Origin: Amblyornis subalaris
Taxonomy: Eukaryota; Chordata; Aves; Passeriformes; Ptilonorhynchidae
Direction of reading: 5' to 3'
Assembly: GCA_018881555.1 (NCBI GenBank)
Contig: JACAXG010000309.1
Location: 158,944 to 222,943, forward strand
DNA length: 64,000 nucleotides
Both the position numbers and the translations under genes were made by a program. This document shows positions 55,408-64,000 of this stretch, in pieces; within the stretch, counting starts at the first letter, position 1, and each line of letters starts with the position of its first letter. The notes beneath the pieces were generated by a model that had not been told where the DNA came from, made no database searches, and saw only the letters and a program-made list of their open reading frames with translations.

Positions 55408-56533
55408 TGTCCTGGTCTGAAAGACAAGTGTCTGTCAAGGAAGGCGGGAAACCTTCCTGGGACAGAGGATGACCCCCCTCCCTCCTCCGAATTACTATAC
55501 CCTTGAAATTACGAGGCTCTCAGGCAAAGATGTGGTAAAAAGAATAACAGCTCTTTACTAGGATTATATATCTATATGTATATAACAAGACAGATAAACG
55601 GCAACAATAAGAGAACAGACAAACCCAGTAACAGTCCCTTCTCTGTCGCTGGGCAATTCTCTGCTGGAGAGGCTACAGTGACTCCCCCATGACTGCAGGG
55701 GGCACTGTGGCGCGAGCAGGGCGACCTCTCCACTTGGCACTGGCGGTTCTGGCAAGAGGGAGAGGGGAGATCGCTCCCAGTGCGAACTCATGGGGCAGCA
55801 GCCCGCCTGCACCAACCTCAGCAGCTAGCAGCGAGGAGCACAGGCAGGCAGGGTTGACTGGGCAGCGATGGACCTCGGTATCACCCACCGAGGGGCCAGC
55901 AGAAGGCAGGAACAGCAGAGACAAGTAGACCTCAGCACCGACCCACGTGCAGCAGAAACACAGGCTGGCGGCAGAGACAGCAGAGGCGAGCAGCTCTGGG
56001 TGGCAACTGCTTACAGTGTAACTGTACCCTGTGCCGCGGCGGGACCCTCGCGGAGACGTCACAGTGTATCCGTGCTCGGGAGCAATCCGGCGGATATGTT
56101 GGAGTGTAGCGGTGTTCCCAGAGCAAAACCGGCATTCACTGGAGACACGACCATCCAAGTCAAACGTCAAGTCCAGCAGAAAGCAGCAAGCCCAGTCTCC
56201 AACCCCCTCTCGCCAAAGACTCCAAAAGTCCCCCTTCACCTCTCATGATTATAAGCTCCAGCCTCTGAGGAAACAACCCCCTTGCCAACATTTCCAGCTC
56301 TTGTTTCTTTAATTGGGGAAATTGTCCTGGCCTTTGGGTTGGGCAAGCAATCCCTTTTGTCCTTAAGTATTGTCCATTCTGTGCGATCAGTGTGGAATGC
56401 AGGTGGGTAGACAACTTTCTTTGTTCTTAAGTATCGCTCATTAGTTCCCGGCCAGCCCCTCCTCACCTACACAGTCTCCCTGCTAGATGGGGGAAAGAAA
56501 AAAAAAATAATTTTCATGTGTCAAACCCATAAT
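55408..56533 (-). mobile_element. 3' LTR of the minus-strand ERVL
   Basis: On the plus strand it runs from TGTCCTGGTCTGAAAGAC to TCAAACCCATAAT, where the sense-strand start has changed from TG to TA. Same type as 33438-45866. Confidence 0.8.
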
Positions 56534-56639
56534 ATTATCCACCCCGAAATTTTTTTTTTCCCGCACTAATATCTTACATCAAACTTAAAATTTAAACTAT
56601 ACACATACATGCATTATTCTAACTATGTACACATATACA

Positions 56640-57580
56640 TACAGATGTGGGTTGAGGTACAGCATCGTGGATGGTTCAACCTAAAGTAAGGTCCCCTTGA
56701 GGTATACATCTGCTTTCTCCATCCTTCTGCATGACCCACTAGGTGCAACCGGCTCCCTGAGGAAAAACATCTCCACTGATGGGTTTGTCTTTGCTCGAGG
56801 CAGAATTGACCCAAACTGTCTTTCCCAACATACCCCTCATATGCACCAACGGAACCTTATCACCATCTGCTGTACCGAGGTGTTCGGATTGGGCAGGGCC
56901 AGCTCGGTTAGTGGAGCCTCGGGTGTTGACAAACTAACTAGCCTTTGCTAAATGCAGTTCCCAATTTCTGGAAGTCCCCCCACCCAGTGCCTTTAAGGTG
57001 GTTTTTAGCAGTCAGATGCACCACTCGACTTTCCGGGCAGCTGGTGCATGGTAAGGAATATGGTACACCCACTCAATACCATGTTCTCTAGCCCAGGTGC
57101 TTATAAGGCTGTTCTTGAAATGAGTCCCATTGTCAGACTCAATCCTCTCAAGGGTACCATGCCTCCACAGGACTTGCTTTTCAAGGCCCAGGATGGTGTT
57201 CCGGGCAGTAGCATGAGGCACCAGGTAGGTCTCCAACCATCCAGTGGTTGCTTCCACCATTGTGAGCACAGTGCTTGCCTTGGCAGGTTTGTGGTAGTGT
57301 GATGTAATCAGTTTACCATGCCTCCCCATACTTATATTTGGACCACCTTCCCCCATACCACAAGGGTTTCACCCGCTTGGCCTGCTTGATTGCAGCGCAC
57401 GTCTCACAGTTGTGGATGACCTGGGAGATACTGTCCATGGTCTAATCCACCTCTCAGTCTCGTGCCCACTTATAGGTGGCGTCTCTGCCTTGATGACCTG
57501 AGGCATCATGGGCCCATTGAGCTAGGAATAACTCCCTTTTATGTTGCCAATCCAAATCAATATGTGACACCTCAGTTTTT
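56640..57580 (-). pseudogene. pol: ERVL integrase (minus-strand provirus)
   Basis: The N-terminal module HDASGHQGRDATYKW is at the left end of frame 57454-57666. The core follows with ESDNGTHFKN (second Asp) and HAPAARKVE (Glu) in 57012-57356, broken by frameshifts and a stop after the Glu region. The first Asp sits near 57340 in another frame. The C-terminal part reaches about 56640. Confidence 0.75.
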
Positions 57581-58330
57581 GCAGCCTCATCTCCCTGTTC
57601 ATTGTGGCGGTGTTCCTCATTAGCCCGATTCCTGGGCACATGGGCATCCACATGGAAGACTTTCACAGTTACTTTCTCTACCCGAGTGGCAATGTCTTGC
57701 CATTCCCCAGCGGCCCAGATGGGCTTTCCTCTGCACAGCCAATTGGCCTTTTTCTACCTTTCCAGCCACTCCCACAGAGCATTGGCTACCATCCACGAGT
57801 CAGTGCAAAGGTAGAGCTTTGGCCACTTCTCTCTTTCAGCAATGTCCGAGGCCAGCTGGATGGCTTTGAGCTCTGCAAACTGGCTTGATCCACCTTCTCC
57901 TTCAGTAGCTTGTGCAACTTGTCATGTGGGGCTCCATACAGCTGCTTTCCATTTTCGGTTCACTCCCACAATGTGACAGGAACTGTCAGTGAAAAGAGCG
58001 TATTGTGTTTCCTCTGTTGGCAGCTGGTTGTATGGTGGGGCTTCTTCAGCACGTGTCACTTGTTCTTGTTCCTCTTCATCTGCCAGACCAAAGTTCTCAC
58101 CTTCAGGCCAATTTGTAATTATTTCCAAGATCCCGGGGCAATTCGGGTTTCCAATACAGGCACGATGTGTGATCTGGGCAATCCACTTACTCCACGTGGC
58201 ATCGGTGGCGTGATGGGTAGACGGAACCTTTCCCTTGAACATCTACCCCAGCACTGGTAGTCGAGGTGCCAGGAGAAGTTGTGCCTCTGTGCATATTACT
58301 TCTGGGGTGGCCTGAACTCCTTCATAGGCG
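57581..58330 (-). pseudogene. pol: ERVL RNase H (minus-strand provirus)
   Basis: Frame 57922-58242 contains the TNWPEGENFG linker and ALFTDSSCHIVGV. A stop follows, after which FAELKAIQLASDIAEREKW, LCTDSWMVANALW and HVDAHVPRNRANEE complete the domain to 57590. It is almost identical to 52595-52801 at the start. Confidence 0.8.
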
Positions 58331-58338
58331 GCCAGGAT

Positions 58339-59346
58339 TTATTTCTCTGATCGGGTGTAGTTTGCTTCAGACCGTCTGTAACTTCGACTCCAGAATCCCA
58401 GTGGTCGGCCTCGAGTCTCACCAGGTACCTTCTGCCAAAGGCTCCAGGACAGACCATGGCTCCTGGCTGCAGAGTGCAGCACATTCTTTACCTCTGGCCC
58501 TGTCCTGACTAAGCCAAGGGCTACCACATGAGCAATCTCTTGCTTGATCTGGGAGAAGGCCTGTTGCTGTTGAGGGCCCCAGTGGAAATTGTTCTTCTTG
58601 TGGGTCACCAGGTAAAGAGGGCTCAAGATTTTGCTGTACTCAGGAATGTGCATTCTCCAGAATCCTATGACGCCAAGGAAAGCTTGTGTCTCTTTTTTGC
58701 TGGTCAGTGGAGACATCGCTGTGATCTTATTGTTGACTTCAGTAGGTATCTGATGCTGTCTGTCTTGCCACTTCACTCTCAGGAACTGGATCTCTCAAGC
58801 AGGTCCCTTGACTTTGCTCTTTTTGATTGCAAAGCTGGCTTGCAGGAGAATCTGGATGATCTTTTCCCCTTTCTCAAACACTTCCACTGCCGTGTTCCCC
58901 CACACAGTGATGTCATCTATGTACTGCAAATGCTCTGGAGCTTCACCCTTTTGCAGTGCAGCCTGGATCAGTCCATGGCAGATGGTGGGGCTGTGCTTCC
59001 ACCCCTGGGGCAATCGGTTCCAGGTGTACTGTGCGCTCCTCCAGGTCAAGGCGAACCGGGGCCTACACTCTGTCGCCAGGGGAATGGAGAAAAACTCACT
59101 AGCAATGTCAGTAGTGGCATACCACTTCGCTGCCTTGGACTCCAGTTCATACTGGAGCTCCAGCATGTCCGGCACACCAGCACTCAGTGGTGGGGTAACT
59201 TCATCCAAGCCACGATAATCTACTGTCAGTCTGCATTCTCCATCCGACTTGCGCACAGGCCAGATGGGAGTGTTGAAGGATGAATGTGCCTTGCTGACCC
59301 CCCCTTGTCTCTCCAGCTTGCTGATCATCTTGTAGATGAGGATCAT
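58339..59346 (-). pseudogene. pol: ERVL reverse transcriptase (minus-strand provirus)
   Basis: Frame 58795-59346 holds FNTPIWPVRKSDG, RLTVDYRGLDEV, the first Asp in ATTDIASEFFSIPL, LPQGWKHSPTICHG and the YIDD box in LQYIDDITVWGN. Frame 58339-58776 holds thumb and connection (AFLGVIGFWRMHIP; LVTHKKNNFHWGPQQQQAF; FWSRSYRRSEANYT). A single frame break near 58780-58795 separates them, making this the most complete ERVL polymerase here. Confidence 0.85.
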
Positions 59347-59349
59347 GGC

Positions 59350-59940
59350 ATCTCAATTTGTCCAGTACTGCCAACAATGCACTGTCGAGGTTGTGATCGG
59401 GACTTGCTGTTCCTCCACCCTTAGGAGTCCTACTGCAGATGTATTTTCTGACAGTCCAGGCAAGGTGTTCAATTTCCTAATGCCCTCTGTCTCCACAGCA
59501 CCTATTCCAAAAGCCCACCTGAGTCCTTTTGTGTCCTTGAAATAACCACTCTGGAGAAAGTCTATGCCCAGAATACACGAGACCTCTGGGCCAGTCACAA
59601 TGGGATGTTTCTTCCACTCTTTCCTGGTCAAGCTCACCTCAGCTTCCAGCAAAGTCAACTCCTGCAATCCCCGTCACCCCAGCAATAGAAACAGGTTCTG
59701 CCCCCACATGTCCCGATGGCATCAAAGTACGTTGAGCACCAGTGTCAACCAAAGCTTCGTATTTCTGTGGCTCTGATGTGCCAGGCCATCGGATCCACAC
59801 AGTCCAAAAGACTTGGTTCTCCCCAGCCTCTACCTGGCAGCCTGGCAGGGCCCCTCTAAGACTGGTCTTATGAATACATACAGGAGGTACCTTCCAGTGG
59901 GTCAGACTCTTGTTCACGGGAAACTGGCACTGCACTCACT
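59350..59940 (-). pseudogene. pro: ERVL protease (minus-strand provirus)
   Basis: The active site EALVDTGAQRTLMPSG lies near 59740, and the C-terminal SCILGIDFLQSGYFKD near 59560. The two parts are in different frames. A linker with LPGLSENTSAVGLL leads into reverse transcriptase. Confidence 0.8.
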
Positions 59941-59999
59941 CTCACTGACTTCCCCTTTTCTTTCTCCTTCAGCTCTTGTACTCAGACTGCTAGGACATG

Positions 60000-61640
60000 G
60001 GTAGGTTTCCTGTCCCACCATCTCATGTCTTCTCCATGGTCAAGTAGGAAGTACCACAATTCAGTCTGTGGGGCGTATCCACTCTTTTGCTGGAGGGCGC
60101 CTGACTGACATCGGGGGCTCTGCTTTGCACTGATGCCACATAAGGACTGCTCTCCCTCCTCTCCGTCCTCATCTCCTCCTTTATCTCCTCTTTGAGACTC
60201 CTCACTATAGCAGAAACCTGAGCCTTTATTGTGCCATGAACCATGCTCTCATAATTCCTGAGTTTGTTGGCTACAGAACCCACAGTCTCTCGGTTGTCCT
60301 CAACATTTATTGTTGCCAGGAAACTGGAGTATTCAGGTGGGCCAAGGTGTGCCAGGCTCCACAACATTTGCGGTGTGCATCTAACCTTGTCAGGGTCATT
60401 ACTGTGTTGTCCGTCCCTTCCAAGGAGTATCTCTAACATCGCCAGTTCTCTCATGTGTTGGATCCTGTCCTCAGTAGTTTTCCAGGGTGCTCCTGCAGTC
60501 TTTCTCTGTGAATGAACCTCTCCCTTACACTTGTTATGAGTCACTCCCAGAGAGGAAGGGGCCCTGGCTCCCTCACGAACACCTGGTCAGTGCCTGCATC
60601 CTTGGTCAGGAATCCCAAATACCTAGCTTCACCACTGTCTAGTTGGATACCTGGGCCCATAAGGCCCCAAACTCGAGTCAAGTCAGAAATGCCTGGCGCC
60701 CCCGTTTCACAACGTCATTCTGCAGATTGCAGAGACTGTCATGCGACAGGGACTCTGTGATGATCTCAGGCTCTGGCTCCTCCATGGATTGTGAGGGCCC
60801 TGGTACCTCATCATCACTAACTGGGTGCACCGATTTGGTTTTATACTTTCTCCTCTGCACAAGGGCAACTGCCGCTGGTTGTGGCTGCCCTTGTGGTACA
60901 GCTGGAACTTGGGCGGTTGTAACATCTCTTGGTTCCACTGCTGCGTCATTGGACTTGTCCTCCTTGGGGCAAGGGGAGGGGTTCCAAACAGTTGGGGACA
61001 AACGTTCTTTTAACACCTGGACTATCTCCTCCACTATCTCCATCAAATCTGAGTGATTCACCTCTACTGTGGGCTGTTTGGCAGTGATAGGCTGTTGGGC
61101 AGTGCCCCCAGCCCTTGAGACATGGCCCTGGGCAGCATCCCTAGTATCTGGGGTAGATGTAAGGGTGGTTACCCAAGGCAATCTCACCTTATCTCTAAAT
61201 GCTAAATAGAATAGGACTATCAGCAGCACCAGCCATTGTATGATATCGTTAGCATCTAGAGAAGCACTGACCCCTTCAAAAATTGTTGGGATAGGCCCAA
61301 AAAGGTCGGTAAAGAATTGGGAGAAAACTTCCTGCTCTGTGGCTTCTTTCGAATGGGTACCATTATTAAAGAACCCCAAAAGATGTTAAGCTAGTGCATG
61401 ACAGTTATGTAGCCATGCGCCCGCATTCCAGAGGAGCTTTACAATCTTTGAATCCTTCACCTTATTGACCCATCTCACAAACAGGGTAACAACCACAGTA
61501 GTTTTAGTCATGGGACCCATGTTTAAAAGAGGAGCTTCAAATGGGAAAGACGTAGCCATGATCATTTGCCAACAGAATCGAAATAAGCTGCTCCACATGG
61601 TGATGTGTAGTGTGATTTCTATATCTAACACACAAATTAG
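60000..61640 (-). pseudogene. gag: ERVL Gag (minus-strand provirus)
   Basis: A frame from about 61631 passes one TAA (61386-61388) and continues as 60678-61379 in phase. It carries a hydrophobic IIQWLVLLIVLFYLAF segment, a polar linker, QRRKYKTKS and a SHDSLCNLQNDV capsid start. After frame changes, 60023-60544 holds HMRELAMLEI, MLWSLAHLGPPEYSSF and a charged helical stretch, LKEEIKEEMRTERRE. The layout matches the Gag at 41943-43820. Confidence 0.75.
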
Positions 61641-61694
61641 GTTATCTAGGAACTGTTATTCCTTTTTTCACTCTTTCTTCTCAATGCCCTCGAG

Positions 61695-61712
61695 CCTCAC
61701 ATTGGGCGCCCA
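61695..61712 (-). other. ERVL primer-binding site (minus-strand provirus)
   Basis: The minus strand reads TGGGCGCCCAATGTGAGG, four bases inside the 5' LTR. It is related to the TGGCACCCAACTTAAGGG site at 48537. Confidence 0.6.
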
Positions 61713-61716
61713 GAAC

Positions 61717-62813
61717 TGTCCTGGTTTGAAAGACAGGTGTCTGTCAAGGAAGGCGGGAAACCTTCCTGGGACAGAGGATGACCCCCCTCCCTCCTCCGAA
61801 TTACTATACCCTTGAAATTACGGGGCTCTCAGGCAAAGATATGGTAAAAAGAATAACAGTTCTTTACTAGGATTATATATCTATATGTATATAAAAAGAC
61901 AGATAAACGGCAACAATAAGAGAACAGACAAACCCAGTAACAGTCCCTTCTCTGTCTTTGGGCGATTCTCTGCTGAGGCGGAGAGGCTGCGGTGACTCCC
62001 CCGCGGCTGCCTCTCCACGTGGCAATGGCGGCTCCGGTGAGAAGGAGAGGGGAGATCGCTCCCGGTGCAAACTCACGGGGCAGCAGCCCATCTGCACCAA
62101 CCTTGGCAGTGGGCAGCAAGCAGCCCAGGCAGGCAGGGTTGACTGGGGAGCAATGGACCTCGGTATTACCCACCAAGGGGCCAGAGAAAGGCAGGAACAG
62201 CAGAGATGAGTAGACCCCAGCACCGACCCACGTGCAGCAGAAACCCAGGCTGGTGGCAGAGACAGCAGAGGCGAGCAGCTCCGGGCAACGACAGTTACAG
62301 CGTAATTCTTTTCCTTGTGCCGCGACGGGACCCTCACGGAGACGTCACAGTGTACCCGTGCTCTGGAGCAAGCCGGAGGAGACGTCGCAGTGTAGCAGTG
62401 TTCCCAGAGCAAAACCAGCATTCGCTGCAGACATGACCATCCCAGCCGAATGCCGAGCCCAGCAGAAAGCAGTGAGCCCAGTCTCCAACCCCCTCTCGCC
62501 AAAGTCTCCAGAAGTCCCCCTTCACCTCTCATGATTATAAGCTCCAGCCTCTGAGGAAACAACCCCCTTGCCAACATTTCCAGCTCTTGTTTCTTTAATT
62601 GGGGAAATTGTCCTGGCCTCTGGGTTGGGCAAGCAATCTCTTTTGTCCTTAAGTATTGTCCATTCTGTGTGATCTGTGTGGAATGCAGGTGGATAGACAT
62701 CTTTCTTTGTTCTTAAGTATCGCTCATTAGTTCCCGGCCAGCCCCTCCCCACCTATACAGTCTCCCTGCTAGATGGGGGAAGAAAAAAATTTTCATATGT
62801 CGAACCCATAACA
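61717..62813 (-). mobile_element. 5' LTR of the minus-strand ERVL
   Basis: On the plus strand it runs from TGTCCTGGTTTGAAAGAC to TCGAACCCATAACA and is closely similar to 55408-56533. It is followed by the TSD ATCAG. Confidence 0.85.
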
Positions 62814-63130
62814 ATCAGCCACTGCTAGCTGTTCAAATTAAAGGGAAATCATTTACTGGGCTTGTAGACACAGGTGCCGCTGTTTCAGTTATAGCTGAGG
62901 GAGACTGGGTGTCGGGATGGCCCTTAAAACCAACTCACACATCTATGGGGGGGTAGGAGGAGTACAAATTCCTTGGCAGGGTGTGCATTTGTTGCAAGTG
63001 CAGGGACTGGAAAAACAGATGGGCTGGATTCAACCTTTTGTTTTAAAAACGCCTACCAACTTATGGGGACATGATCTCTTACAGCAGTGGTACATGCAAA
63101 TAGTCACAGGAGAGACAAATTTGTCCTTAC
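62814..63130 (+). pseudogene. pro: Class II protease
   Basis: Joined to 55339-55402, the reading gives GKSFTGLVDTGAAVSVI, the aspartic protease active site, and ends with GHDLLQQWYMQI in another frame. A TAG lies at 62956-62958 and at least one frameshift follows. Confidence 0.75.
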
Positions 63131-64000
63131 GGCCACTGAAAAAATTCCCCTACTCAAACTTCACTGGCTTAGAAAATATCCTGTTTGGGTAGATAAGTGG
63201 CCTTTGAAAGGGGATAAGTTACTTAAGGCAAATCAGCTAGTACAAGAACAATTACAGGCAGGACACATAGTTCCTTCTACTAGTCCCTGAAATACACCTA
63301 TTTCTGTGATCTCAAAGAAATCAGGAAAGTGGCATTTATTGCGTGATTTATGGACTATTAGTGCAGTCATAAAACCCATGGGTGCCTTGCAGCCAGGCAC
63401 CCTGAACTCTATTGCTCAGGGATTGGAACTTGATTGTTATTGACTTAAAAAACTGCTTTTTTACTATTCCTCTGCATCCTGATGGTTGTGAGAATTTTGC
63501 TTTTTCTGTCCCTTCAGTTAATAATGCTGAACCCATGCGTTGATATCATTGGACAGTGCTTCCTCAATGGATGATGAATAGCCCTACTATTTGTCAAATT
63601 TTTGTGGCCAATGCCCTGGCGCCTGTGTGGGCTCGATATTCTCAGAGCATCATTTATCATTATATGGATGATATTTTAGTTTGTGCACAGGATGATTCAT
63701 ATTCGCAAGATACTATATTGGGTCTCATCCTCAATCTTACCTAACTTTGGCTAGAAATTGCACCTAAAAAATTCAGAGAACCCCTCTTTGGAAGTATTTA
63801 GGATGGATACTGACTGAACAAAATGTGAAACCACAGCAATTAACTTTAAAGCCTAATGTCAAATCATTGAATGATTTACAAAAGTTACTGGGAACAATTA
63901 ACTGGGTGAGGCCTATGCTAGATTTAGCCACTCATCTATTAAAACCTTTGTTTGGTCACTTGAAAGGAGACCCTGATTTACCTTCTCCACGAACATTATC
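63131..64000 (+). pseudogene. pol: Class II reverse transcriptase, running off the window
   Basis: Fingers show [20 protein letters not shown], a PMGALQPG segment, and NSPTICQIFVANALAPV with the YMDD box in HYMDDILVCAQ (63556-63744). Many stops and frameshifts occur, including TGA in the fingers and several TAA after the catalytic box. The thumb (NDLQKLLGTINWVRP-like) reaches the window end. Confidence 0.75.

Larger units (their letters stand above)
55408..62813 (-). mobile_element. Complete ERVL provirus, minus strand
   Basis: LTRs 55408-56533 and 61717-62813 flank integrase, RNase H, reverse transcriptase, protease and gag, read leftward from the right. The TSD is a perfect ATCAG (55403-55407 and 62814-62818). 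The LTRs are closely similar with several indels. No env is present, as usual for ERVL. Genes carry scattered stops and frameshifts. Confidence 0.9.
55339..64000 (+). mobile_element. Class II ERV, plus strand, split by an ERVL provirus
   Basis: The parts are 55339-55402 and 62814-64000. The protease reading runs GFGSIDRMIYW...ITKDQ, breaks at the insertion and continues PLLAVQIKG. Reverse transcriptase follows to the window end. Upstream gag and LTR are missing: the element begins abruptly at the end of the LTR at 55338. Confidence 0.75.

Overview
The window is repeat DNA from a bird, most likely a songbird. It holds a near full-length CR1 LINE, class I, II and III (ERVL-like) endogenous retroviruses (ERVs) with avian-type LTRs, and no host gene that I can recognise. 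Such density is typical of a W chromosome or a heterochromatic block, but that placement is inference. I separated the insertions by terminal dinucleotides, target-site duplications (TSDs) and the reading frames they interrupt.

Left block (1-8023), minus strand. A class I (gamma-like) ERV with its 5' LTR at 4699-5173 sits inside the integrase of a class II ERV. The class II ERV has its LTR at 7566-7920, gag at 5998-7400, RNase H/integrase at 5174-5997 and an integrase remnant at 1-145. The class I 3' end and part of the host integrase are deleted. The class II LTR itself interrupts a plus-strand LTR remnant at 7921-8023.

Central block (about 8030-30990). One plus-strand CR1 is stretched over 23 kb by nested insertions. 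These are two class I solo LTRs (8767-9324 and 11069-11602), a 392-bp class II-type solo LTR, and an ERVL-type LTR (23309-30712). The 392-bp LTR was itself hit by a complete minus-strand class II provirus at 12031-22177, which has gag, pro, pol, env, both LTRs and a perfect 6-bp TSD. Inside that provirus's gag lies the start of another provirus in the opposite orientation, running into a 326-base assembly gap. The ERVL-type LTR carries a 1.2-kb LTR (23363-24554) and a pol-less class II provirus (25065-30667).

Right-central block (30991-45866). Two LTR-like stretches are followed by an ERVL solo LTR (33438-45866). It is interrupted by a second pol-less class II provirus (33732-45029). That provirus contains a class I solo LTR (34526-35062), an ERVL LTR (36649-37429) and an ERVL gag/protease provirus (40453-44817).

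Right block (45942-64000). A minus-strand CR1 (45942-47426) carries one LTR. It is followed by a hybrid ERVL provirus (47427-55338) and a complete minus-strand ERVL provirus (55408-62813). The latter splits the protease of a plus-strand class II ERV whose reverse transcriptase runs off the window end.

Most coding regions are broken by stops, frameshifts and deletions. The best preserved is the provirus at 12031-22177. It has a gag/pro/pol layout with two -1 frame changes, a canonical pro-pol slippery site, one stop in pol, one frameshift in env, and LTRs differing at about 11 of 611 positions by eye.
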